DNA of 64,000 nt. Source: DATJOJ01 sp035507035 (GTDB taxonomy: Bacteria; Acidobacteriota; Terriglobia; Terriglobales; Acidobacteriaceae). Numbering within the stretch: position 1 is the stretch's first letter; each line of letters starts with the position of its first letter. The notes beneath the pieces are model-generated. The model saw only the letters and a list, made by a program, of their open reading frames with translations, searched no databases and had not been told where the DNA came from. Positions 56,370 through 64,000 of the stretch are shown here, piece by piece. The stretch spans positions 62,001 through 126,000 of the forward strand of contig DATJOJ010000040.1 in NCBI GenBank assembly GCA_035507035.1, read 5' to 3'. A program made the position numbers and the translations under genes.

Positions 56370-56765
56370 ATGTCGCCGATGGCCCTTGTAGTTGACGACT
56401 CCATGCTGATCCGGCACACCGTCTGCCGGTTTTTCGAGCAGCGCGGTTTTGCCGTGGAGTCGGCAACCAACGGTCTGGAGGCGCTCGAAACCCTGAAGCG
56501 AATTCAGCCCGACATTATCGTTACCGACATGCAAATGCCGAAGATGAGCGGCAGCGACCTGATCACGGCGCTGAAAAAGCAAGACTCCACGGCAAGAATT
56601 CCGATCGTGATCGTCGCAGGAAAGCAAAGCGGCTTTGAGAAAACCGAAAAGCGCGCTGATTTCGCCATCTTCAAAGACATCGACATCGAGGATCAGCTCG
56701 CCAAGGCGCTCGATGCGCTGTCGTGCAAAAGGCCGAAAGCCCAGTTTGCGAAGAGCAAAGTTTAG
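56370..56765 (+). CDS. CheY-like receiver protein
   Basis: 131 aa, single receiver domain. LVVDDSML, phospho-acceptor Asp in IVTDMQMPKMSG, conserved Lys in AIFKDID. The usual Thr/Ser switch position appears replaced (PIVIVAGKQ), so switching may be atypical. GGAGAG seven bases before ATG 56370 supports the start. A basic tail (KRPKAQFAKSK) follows. Confidence 0.88.
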   Translation: MSPMALVVDDSMLIRHTVCRFFEQRGFAVESATNGLEALETLKRIQPDIIVTDMQMPKMSGSDLITALKKQDSTARIPIVIVAGKQSGFEKTEKRADFAIFKDIDIEDQLAKALDALSCKRPKAQFAKSKV

Positions 56766-56777
56766 CCGTATTCCGCT

Positions 56778-57929
56778 TCACTTCAATCCCAAGCCAGCTT
56801 CCGCCGAAAAATCTATGGGAGCGAATTCTTGTGACAGGAATTTCGGGTAAGCTGCTGCCGCGATCATGGCCGCGTTGTCCGTTGACAGTGGTCGCGAAGG
56901 GAACAATACAGGCATTCCTTCCATGGCCGCGGATTTCTCGAATGTCTGCCGCAATTCCTGATTTGCGGCAACTCCGCCGGTCACAAAAATAGTCGCCACA
57001 TCGTAGGCCCCTGCAGCAACCAGCGTCTTTTCGACAAGGTCCTCGACCATGGCCCGCTGGAAAGAGGCCACAAGATCGAGCGTCTGCCGGTCGCACAACG
57101 CGACATAGTCATCTATCGTTGGCTTTGGCAAAGACGCGAGCTTTTGCCGGCGCTCGGCAATCGCTTCTTGCATTTTGTGGTTTTCAACATAACGAAGCAC
57201 CGCAGTCTTTATGCCGCTATAGGAAAAATCAAATCGCGGGCCCGCATCGGACGACTCGCCATGCTGATTGCGGTCCTTATGCTTGATCTGCGATGGTCCA
57301 AAGTTTACCGCGCTCGGATTGCCATGCGGCGATAGCCGGTCGATGATCGGACCTCCCGGGTATCCCAACGCCAGCAGCTTGGCAACTTTATCAAAGGCTT
57401 CCCCGGCAGCGTCGTCTCGAGTGCGGCCGATGTTTTGATACGACCAATTATTCTCCTTCTGCCGAGCAAGATAAAGGTGCGTATGTCCGCCGGAAACCAC
57501 CAGCGACAGCACGGGAAATTCAAATTCGTTGTTTCCCTTCTGCCGTTCTTCCAGCAAGACTGCGTGAATGTGCCCTTCCAGGTGATTGACCGCGATCAGG
57601 GGCTTATCGAGCGCGAAAGCCAAAGCTTTGGCATAACTGATGCCGACCAGCAGCGCCCCAGCCAGCCCCGGTCCCTGCGTCACGGCCAAGGCGTCAACAG
57701 ACCGAAATGTCTGTTTCGCGTCATCGAGCGCTTTGCGGACGACCGGCACGATCGCGCGTAAATGTTCGCGTGATGCCAATTCGGGCACCACCCCGCCGTA
57801 AGGTTGATGGGTCGCAATCTGCGAGAAAACGACATTCGAGACAATCTGCTCTCCCGATCGCACCACCGCGGCTGCGGTCTCGTCGCAGGAGCTTTCAATC
57901 CCGAGGATGTAGGTGTCAGGCATGCTCAT
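56778..57929 (-). CDS. tsaD: tRNA N6-threonylcarbamoyladenosine transferase subunit TsaD
   Basis: 383 aa ASKHA-fold protein that makes t6A37 with TsaB/TsaE. GIESSCDETAAAVV, the metal site HLEGHIHAVLL and VSGGHTHLYL. Slightly longer than usual (~340) through an insert near 215-235 and a C-terminal tail. ATG 57929 or 57923. It converges with the CheY-like gene, 12 bases apart. Confidence 0.95.
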   Translation of the reverse strand: MSMPDTYILGIESSCDETAAAVVRSGEQIVSNVVFSQIATHQPYGGVVPELASREHLRAIVPVVRKALDDAKQTFRSVDALAVTQGPGLAGALLVGISYAKALAFALDKPLIAVNHLEGHIHAVLLEERQKGNNEFEFPVLSLVVSGGHTHLYLARQKENNWSYQNIGRTRDDAAGEAFDKVAKLLALGYPGGPIIDRLSPHGNPSAVNFGPSQIKHKDRNQHGESSDAGPRFDFSYSGIKTAVLRYVENHKMQEAIAERRQKLASLPKPTIDDYVALCDRQTLDLVASFQRAMVEDLVEKTLVAAGAYDVATIFVTGGVAANQELRQTFEKSAAMEGMPVLFPSRPLSTDNAAMIAAAAYPKFLSQEFAPIDFSAEAGLGLK

Positions 57930-57949
57930 ATTCAGGTTAGCAGAAGCTG

Positions 57950-60490
57950 CTATTGCGTTCTCGCCAGCAGCGTTTGCCCCGCGTCCACGACAATCTTGCG
58001 CGTGCCCACTGGAACAGCTAGGTGAAAAGGAGTGTCGGTGCCGTCCGCAAATACCCGGCCCAGATATTCGAGTTTGTTTCCTCGCGCCGCATAGAGTGGA
58101 ACCGACGTCACCAGATCTGCCGGAGCATCTTTCTGCATGATGACTCCGCTTGCGTTCATTCCGCCTTCTTTCGCTGCGAACCTCACATTACGCAGCTCGA
58201 TACGTGGTACTGAGGTCCCATTGACCCATCCGTCATAAAACCACCCGAGCGAGCGATGACCCTGAAACCACAACGACCGCGGCAGCTCTTCTTCAAAGAC
58301 CTGCAACATCTGGCGGGTGGTCACCGATTTTCCCTCATAGCGATCCCGAAGTTTCCGCAAGGCTCTAATAAACGGCTCAGACTGCTCGGAGCCGCGCTCG
58401 CTTTTCGGTTCCGCGTCGCGCATCATGTGGCGAAGCATGTAAAACAGCCACGTTCCTCGTCCATAGCTGATGTCCTCATAGCCGTTCGGGAACTGTGAGC
58501 AAGAAAGACGCGTTCCCAGCGTCACCGGGCCAGCCTGCATCAGGGAGACGCCGGCCTTGTTTTTCTCCAACAAGTCCTCGCGATATCCATTCATGATGGC
58601 GCGAAATTCGGCCGGTTGTTCGTCTTCAAACAGCATTAACGAGCTGTAATTCGCCAGCCCTTCCGACGTCCACTGATCGCGGTATCCGCTCCATGTCACC
58701 AGATCGCCCCACCACTGGTGCGCCGTCTCGTGGCTGATAACTTCCTTGATCAGTGCTTTCTCCACCGCTGACATGTGAAGATTCGATTCTTCTTCCGGCG
58801 AAAGAAACGACAGGCTCGACAGAAAGATCAGCCCCGGCCAGCCCTGGCTCAAATTGCCGGGTTTCTGTGTAAGCGAGAGGCTGCTGAAGGGATAAGGCCC
58901 GAAATCGCGCGAGAAAACATCGATCGCGTGAGCCGAAGTTCGCGCCACCATTTCTGCATTGCGGGCGGGAGACACTGGCAGCGGCGTAATGACAATGGGC
59001 GGGTTAATTCCCCCAACATCCGGCGAAACTTGCACTTGCTGCTGTGGAAAGCCGCGCTCCACAGTTTGCGTCGCGTATGCGGCCACCGTGACGTTTCCAG
59101 CCTGTGCGGCTGCCCGCTGATATTTTCCTAGATTGAAGCCGGCAATCGGAATCGGACGCTCCGAAACCCAGTGACTCATCTGTTCTTGCGAGCTATCGGT
59201 CGCCGGCTCCGTTTCAGCATCATCGGGCTTGTCCACTCGCTTTCCAGTCGCCACCAACGTCCAGCCCGGTGGATACCGGAATTCCAGATCGAAATTCGAC
59301 ATGGCAATGCCGCGATTGGGATACCAGGTCCCGCGAGCTCCTACAAGCAACAAGCCCGGCCCAGCCTGCGACAACACTTCGCCGCCATACACGAAGTGCA
59401 GGCGAATCCGTTGTCCGGTCTGAAGAGGTTGCGCGAACACAACCGCGACTAAGTCATTCCCGCGCTTGGCTAGTTGTGTCCCATCCATCGCTGGGTTGTG
59501 AATGAACTCGACGGGCTGGCCGTCAGCCTGCACCTCCTTGATCACCAAGTCTCGGGCAAGTTCAAAGAGTGCGCTTCGCTGACCACCCTTGTTGACATGC
59601 AATTGCAGGTCAGCTTCGGCGTCGAGCGTCGTCGGTGGCTTAATCTGGGCACGAATCTTGACATCGGAAATATCGATTGACTCGCCGCGACCTTCCTCGC
59701 TCGCCACTGAATTGGCCGTTGCCGGCGTCGCCTTGCTGCCCGATGGTGAGAATGAACTCCAAACATCGTAAAAATTGTAGCCTTCCGCCAGGCGGAACTG
59801 ACCTGCCCAAACCGGCTCCGGAGCGCGGGCATCGTAGTACACATCGAAAATGCCTTGCTTCTGTCCTTGCAGCCGGGCGTGGAGAAAACGATGGTCCGTC
59901 ATGACACTCGTCGGAAGCTCGTTTGCAGACGCCGAGCCGCCGACTGGCAAAAGCTGGCTGAAATCAATGAACAGTCGAAGGGCATCAATCTGCGCCAGGT
60001 TCTTTGCGGTTTCGTTCCACAGCGAGACGAATCCTGCGGCATTTTCCGCTTCCCGAAGGTAGGGCTTCAACTCACCAAAAGTCTCGTCATTAAATCGGAA
60101 ATAGCCAGAGACGAAGTGTTCTTCCAGAATCGCGGACCCGGTAAACAGTGCCATCGATCCGCGCTCGACCTGGTTCGGCGGTAGCAGCAGCACTTCGCCA
60201 TCGCCTTCAAAGAAAGCGCCGGTTACGTGGCCCTCAACATCTTCGGTGAACGCGACCGTTCCATTGTCGAGTGTCATGGAAAAGCCCGGCCGGTCAAACG
60301 ACAGGTTTCTCGCGAGATAAACACGGGACGGATCCAGTCCCACGCTCCCCAGCTTCAAAAACAAGCTTTCCGCCGCGTTCGTCGCGACCAATGGGGCTTG
60401 ACTCAACTTGGGATGGTTTTGGCCAAGAGCTACACTGGCAACGAGCGCGCAACCTAGCCCTATCCACCAACCCTTGTCCATCCGTCGCAT
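57950..60490 (-). CDS. M1-family zinc metallopeptidase, exported
   Basis: 846 aa from ATG 60490 (AGGTGA eight bases upstream). Signal peptide (GWWIGLGCALVASVALG). A long beta-rich N-terminal part precedes the thermolysin-like domain with HETAHQWWGDLV and, 18 residues on, the third ligand Glu in WTSEGLANYSS. The exopeptidase motif GAMEN is not found; the equivalent place reads GWPGLIFLS. It may therefore not be a true aminopeptidase. It is 20 bases from tsaD on the same strand. Confidence 0.88.
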   Translation of the reverse strand: MRRMDKGWWIGLGCALVASVALGQNHPKLSQAPLVATNAAESLFLKLGSVGLDPSRVYLARNLSFDRPGFSMTLDNGTVAFTEDVEGHVTGAFFEGDGEVLLLPPNQVERGSMALFTGSAILEEHFVSGYFRFNDETFGELKPYLREAENAAGFVSLWNETAKNLAQIDALRLFIDFSQLLPVGGSASANELPTSVMTDHRFLHARLQGQKQGIFDVYYDARAPEPVWAGQFRLAEGYNFYDVWSSFSPSGSKATPATANSVASEEGRGESIDISDVKIRAQIKPPTTLDAEADLQLHVNKGGQRSALFELARDLVIKEVQADGQPVEFIHNPAMDGTQLAKRGNDLVAVVFAQPLQTGQRIRLHFVYGGEVLSQAGPGLLLVGARGTWYPNRGIAMSNFDLEFRYPPGWTLVATGKRVDKPDDAETEPATDSSQEQMSHWVSERPIPIAGFNLGKYQRAAAQAGNVTVAAYATQTVERGFPQQQVQVSPDVGGINPPIVITPLPVSPARNAEMVARTSAHAIDVFSRDFGPYPFSSLSLTQKPGNLSQGWPGLIFLSSLSFLSPEEESNLHMSAVEKALIKEVISHETAHQWWGDLVTWSGYRDQWTSEGLANYSSLMLFEDEQPAEFRAIMNGYREDLLEKNKAGVSLMQAGPVTLGTRLSCSQFPNGYEDISYGRGTWLFYMLRHMMRDAEPKSERGSEQSEPFIRALRKLRDRYEGKSVTTRQMLQVFEEELPRSLWFQGHRSLGWFYDGWVNGTSVPRIELRNVRFAAKEGGMNASGVIMQKDAPADLVTSVPLYAARGNKLEYLGRVFADGTDTPFHLAVPVGTRKIVVDAGQTLLARTQ

Positions 60491-60540
60491 GACCTTGGTC
60501 ACCTAGGTTGCCTATCCCCTGTTCTCTAGAATGCGCTTGA

Positions 60541-61965
60541 GTGCGAAAAACCCTTATTTTCTCGCTGCTGGTCGCCTTGTTCTTAGGCCCGGTCCTCACG
60601 CTCGCCGAGGTCATTCATCTCAAGAATGGCCGTGCGATCTGGGCCGACCGGGTTCGCGAGAATGCCGACCATGTTGAGTATGATGTCGGCGATGATACCT
60701 ACGCTATCCCGAAGTCCGTTGTCGACCATATTGACTCCGGAGGTAACGCTCCGGCCTACGCTTCCTCGGGCGGCCAAAGCCCCGCGGCTCACAACCTGCC
60801 CGCGTTCGTGCCAAACGATAGCGTCCCCGGTGACTCCGCTTTGCTCAACAACATCGTTCGCAACGGATCGGTCGATGAAGACGCACTAACCGAATTAGAG
60901 AATACGGCCGACGCCCACACCATCGCTTCCGGTTACTTTCTTGCGGGCAAACATGAACTCGAACGCGAGAATTTCCCCACCGCCCACAAGTATTTAGACA
61001 CCGCCCTGCGCTTCGACGGCCAGAACCCAACCATTCTGAACTACTACGCCTCTTTGCTGGTTCGTACCGGAAGCGCCAATGAAGCTCTGCCCTACGCGGA
61101 ACGCGCCGTACGTTTGGCTCCGAACTCGCCCGACACGCTGACCGTCCTCGGCTATGTGCAGTACGCCTCCGATCACGAAGACGACGCGATCCGCACCTGG
61201 AAACATTCTCTGGAATTGCGTCCCGACGCCAACGTCAAAGCGTTGCTTGCCAAAGCCGAGCGTGACTCGGCAGCGCAGAATAACTATTCCGAGCACGACA
61301 GCAGTCATTTTGCGTTGCACTACGAAGGCTCCAAGACGCCGGAGTCGCTGCGCCAGGAAGTGCTGGCCGCGCTCGAAGCCGATTACGACGACCTGACCCG
61401 CGAATTCGGATCTGGCCCTGCGAGCGTTCCCGTCGTGCTTTATACCGACCAGGCGTTCTTTGATGTGACCCAAGCGCCATCCTGGACCGGCGCCGTCAAC
61501 GATGGCAAACTGCGAATTCCAGTTCGGGGCTTAACCTCGGTAACGCCGGATCTCGCCCACGTCCTCAAGCACGAACTGGCGCACTCCTTCATCAACCAGC
61601 TTTCCGCCGGTCGCTGCCCGCAGTGGCTGAATGAAGGCTTGGCCCAGGCTGCTGAACCGCGCCGGGTTTCGAATGGCAGCCGCCTGGCCCAGATGTTTCA
61701 GACCCAGCGGGAGATCCCTCTAAACGCGCTGGAAGGCAACTTCATGCGCTTTTCAGGCGCGGAAGCGACCCTGGCCTACGACGAATCCCTCGCCGCTGTT
61801 CTCTACATCCAGGATGCCTATGGCACGGATGATCTACGCCGCGTCCTCGAAAAGCTGGGTGAGGGAACTTCCGCCGAAGCCGCGCTCCGCGCTACTATCC
61901 ATTCCGATTACGCCCAACTCGAGACGGACGTCGGGAAATACCTCGCCAGCAAGTACGGGCAATAG
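60541..61965 (+). CDS. TPR protein with HExxH metallopeptidase domain (gluzincin type, DUF1570-like)
   Basis: 474 aa, GTG start. Signal peptide (LIFSLLVALFLGPVLTLAE), a short beta domain (VIHLKNGRAIWADRVREN), TPR repeats about 110-240, then a C-terminal peptidase-like domain with LKHELAHSFINQL and the Glu in WLNEGLAQ. Envelope-located; target unknown. Divergent from the M1 peptidase gene, 50 bases apart. Confidence 0.85.
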   Translation: MRKTLIFSLLVALFLGPVLTLAEVIHLKNGRAIWADRVRENADHVEYDVGDDTYAIPKSVVDHIDSGGNAPAYASSGGQSPAAHNLPAFVPNDSVPGDSALLNNIVRNGSVDEDALTELENTADAHTIASGYFLAGKHELERENFPTAHKYLDTALRFDGQNPTILNYYASLLVRTGSANEALPYAERAVRLAPNSPDTLTVLGYVQYASDHEDDAIRTWKHSLELRPDANVKALLAKAERDSAAQNNYSEHDSSHFALHYEGSKTPESLRQEVLAALEADYDDLTREFGSGPASVPVVLYTDQAFFDVTQAPSWTGAVNDGKLRIPVRGLTSVTPDLAHVLKHELAHSFINQLSAGRCPQWLNEGLAQAAEPRRVSNGSRLAQMFQTQREIPLNALEGNFMRFSGAEATLAYDESLAAVLYIQDAYGTDDLRRVLEKLGEGTSAEAALRATIHSDYAQLETDVGKYLASKYGQ

Positions 61966-62041
61966 GGGTCGTGGGCCCGCCACTAGGGCCAATCTTCTCC
62001 TTTGCCTCGCAGGCCGATCTGTGCTACCTTGCCGCGAAGAT

Positions 62042-62818
62042 ATGGGGCTGCTTAATCTGGCCAAACGTAAACCGCCCGCTTTTCGGTGCCCTGTGCATGC
62101 TCAGGTACCGGAGCTGCAGCAAGCCGAGCTGGCCGCCGTTTATTACGGCGAGCGTATGGGCGGCGACTTCTACGACTTCATCCGCATCACTCCCAACAAG
62201 GTCTTGTTCGGGCTGCTGGATGTCGCCGGACGCCTAGAGGAGAACCATCCTGTCGTTAACGCCGCGCAGCAGACCTTACGTGATCAGGGTGCGCGACTCT
62301 TGGCGAAGGGCGATTCCAATGAAGCCGAGAACATGATCGAGCTCTGCCTGCATCTCAACCGCACCATCCTCGAAGCCTCCGGAGGCGTGCATGCTTGCCC
62401 AGCTTTTGCCGGATGCTACGACGAAGACCTCGGGACCATCACCTACTTTAATGCCGGACACCCCGCCGGCTTGGTCCGCGACCACACCGGCATCACCGAG
62501 CTTCCTGCCACCGGTCTGCCGCTCGGCCTGTTTTCCCATACTACGGTTGATGCTTCCACGGTCGTTTTGCCGCCTGGCTCGTGTCTTCTTTTGGTCTCAC
62601 GTGGCATCGTCGAAGCCAAATGCAGTGGCGAAGACTTCGGCTTGGAGCAAGTGAAGGTAGGGTTTGAGCAATGGGGAGCAGGGAGCGCAAAAGAACTTTG
62701 CACCTGCATCCTTAGCCGTGTTCAAGACTTCATGCATACCCCTCCCACCCACAATGATGTTACGGCTCTGGCATTGGTCCGCGGCAGCACAAGGGAGCTG
62801 CGTGTGGCCAGCGCCTAA
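62042..62818 (+). CDS. PP2C/SpoIIE-type serine phosphatase
   Basis: 258 aa from ATG 62042. Metal-binding Asp in GGDFYDF and LFGLLDVAG, NAGHPAGL, and the final THNDVTALAL (Asn-Asp where Asp-Asp is usual). No sensor or kinase domain is fused. Its role may be to control an anti-sigma or similar partner-switch system, but no partner gene is visible. Confidence 0.85.
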   Translation: MGLLNLAKRKPPAFRCPVHAQVPELQQAELAAVYYGERMGGDFYDFIRITPNKVLFGLLDVAGRLEENHPVVNAAQQTLRDQGARLLAKGDSNEAENMIELCLHLNRTILEASGGVHACPAFAGCYDEDLGTITYFNAGHPAGLVRDHTGITELPATGLPLGLFSHTTVDASTVVLPPGSCLLLVSRGIVEAKCSGEDFGLEQVKVGFEQWGAGSAKELCTCILSRVQDFMHTPPTHNDVTALALVRGSTRELRVASA

Positions 62819-62899
62819 CCTGGACTTTCGCGTCCATTGCTAGCCGCCCCTAGCTCCCAAGAGTTAAAATCTAACTAAACCAAGTTCCCGGTTCTGTCT

Positions 62900-63988
62900 A
62901 TGCGAAAACTCTGTTCTATCCTGCTCCCGGCCTTATTCGTCACTCTTCCTTCCGTTTTTGCCGCTGACACAGTGGTCGAAGAAATTGTCGCGCGCGTGAA
63001 TAACCAGATCATCACCCGCACCGAGTACTTTCGCAGCAAAGAAGAACTCCGCAAAGAAGCCATGCAGCAGGATCCGGTCAACGCCGAGAAGCTCATTGCC
63101 GAGAAGGACAAAGATGTTCTCCGTGACTTGATCGATCAACAATTGCTGATCGAAAAAGGCAAAGACCTGGGCATTACGGCAGAGACCGAACTCGTCAAGA
63201 AACTTGATGAAATGCGCAAGCAGATGAACCTGGAGACCATGGACGACCTCGAAAAAGCGGCCGAGGCCCAGGGCGTCTCCTACGAAGACTTTAAGCAGAA
63301 CCTGCGAAATCAGATCATCACCCAGCAGGTCATCGGCAAGGAAGTCGGTTCGCGGTTAAACATCAGCAAGGAAGACGAGCAGGCATTCTACGACCAGCAC
63401 AAAGACGAATTCGCGCAGCCGGAAGAGATTCGCTTGAGCGAAATTCTGATCTCAACCGAGAAAAAGCCCAACGATCCTCGCGATGAAAGCCAGATCCTGT
63501 CCGATGCCCAGGCCAAAGCGGATGGCATTTTGAAACAGATCAAAGAGGGCGCTAAGTTTGAAGACGTGGCGAAAAAAGAGTCTCAGGGGCCCGGAGCCGC
63601 TGACGGTGGCGATCTGGGACAGTTCAAGCGTGGCGTACTTGCCAAAGAACTCGAAGAGAAGACCTTTGCCATGAAGGCGGGCGACGTCTCCGATGTCATT
63701 CGTACCAAACAGGGGTTCATCATCCTGAAAGTCACGCAACACCAGGAAGCCGGCATTCCTCCTCTGAGCCAGGTTGAAGGCCGTGTAACCGACATGGTCT
63801 ACATGAAAAAAGTGCAGCCTGCGCTGCGCGAATATCTCACCAAACTGCGCGAGGATGCCTTCATCGAAATCAAGCCCGGCTACGAGGACTCCGGTGCCAG
63901 CCCGAATGAGACCAGGCCCGTCGAAGTCGCCACCAAGGACGACAAGGCCAAACCGCTAAAAAAGAAGAAAAAACTGGGCCTTTTTTAA
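62900..63988 (+). CDS. SurA/PpiC-type peptidyl-prolyl isomerase, exported
   Basis: 362 aa. Signal peptide (CSILLPALFVTLPSVFA), a SurA-like N-terminal domain (VVEEIVARVNNQIITRTEY), a long helical part, a parvulin domain (EIRLSEILIS ... GDLGQFKRGVL ... GFIILKVTQH) and a Lys-rich tail ending KKKKKLGLF. Helps folding of exported and outer-membrane proteins. The last 12 bases of the window follow it. Confidence 0.92.
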   Translation: MRKLCSILLPALFVTLPSVFAADTVVEEIVARVNNQIITRTEYFRSKEELRKEAMQQDPVNAEKLIAEKDKDVLRDLIDQQLLIEKGKDLGITAETELVKKLDEMRKQMNLETMDDLEKAAEAQGVSYEDFKQNLRNQIITQQVIGKEVGSRLNISKEDEQAFYDQHKDEFAQPEEIRLSEILISTEKKPNDPRDESQILSDAQAKADGILKQIKEGAKFEDVAKKESQGPGAADGGDLGQFKRGVLAKELEEKTFAMKAGDVSDVIRTKQGFIILKVTQHQEAGIPPLSQVEGRVTDMVYMKKVQPALREYLTKLREDAFIEIKPGYEDSGASPNETRPVEVATKDDKAKPLKKKKKLGLF

Positions 63989-64000
63989 GGTAAGCTGAGG

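Overview
The window looks like part of the chromosome of an acidobacterium of the Terriglobales / Candidatus Koribacter type. This is inferred from the gene order, not measured. The clues are an Alternative Complex III - caa3 oxidase supercluster, GGACAGCC-type REP palindromes beside a REP-associated transposase, an IscR-controlled isc operon, many c-di-GMP proteins, frequent GTG/TTG starts and a moderately high GC content. No phage, plasmid, rRNA operon or CRISPR array was seen. Most of the window is core chromosome with short accessory insertions.

Layout. 1-9.1 kb is housekeeping: the start of an HU-like protein, sppA, a RAYT gene with its REP palindromes, tyrS, a four-helix-bundle gene between inverted repeats, purN, pgeF, an S10 peptidase and an amidase. 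9.1-21.7 kb is a respiratory operon, all on the + strand: actABCDEF, a small membrane protein, a SCO-type copper chaperone, then oxidase subunits II (with fused cytochrome c), I, III and IV. Together they would oxidise quinol and reduce O2 without a bc1 complex. 21.7-31.7 kb holds a zinc-ribbon membrane protein, a large FAD/Fe-S dehydrogenase, a frameshifted DinB gene, an RMD1-family protein, a DUF433/PIN-like toxin-antitoxin pair, and a tight SDR-SDR-aminotransferase-ProC-like operon of unknown substrate.

31.7-43.7 kb is signalling, envelope and carbon metabolism: a membrane HD-GYP/GAF/GGDEF/PilZ protein divergent from a type IV pilin, tRNA-Ile(CAU), a transketolase-like enzyme with an unusual thiamine-diphosphate motif, yggX, a PilZ protein, a metallophosphatase plus lipid glycosyltransferase pair, a GT2 enzyme and a response regulator with an HD-GYP output. 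43.7-49.2 kb has two EamA transporters, a class III aminotransferase, a YraN-family protein and galT with a strong terminator.

49.4-55.7 kb (minus strand) is a complete isc operon, iscR-iscS-iscU-iscA-hscB-hscA-fdx-iscX. It reads from a sigma70-like promoter whose start region is covered by a near-perfect IscR type 1 operator. 55.9-64 kb holds a 49-residue zinc-ribbon ORF with its own good promoter, a CheY-like protein, tsaD, an M1-family metallopeptidase without a GAMEN motif, a TPR metallopeptidase, a PP2C-type phosphatase and a SurA/PpiC foldase.

Most worth a second look: (i) the inverted repeats around the four-helix-bundle gene, whose near-identical 'empty' pair lies inside the isc operon; (ii) the REP/RAYT unit with an in-frame stop; (iii) the IscR operator/promoter and a second IscR-like site; (iv) the uncharacterised SDR/aminotransferase/ProC cluster; (v) the four-domain c-di-GMP protein; (vi) the HscB with a eukaryote-like zinc finger.
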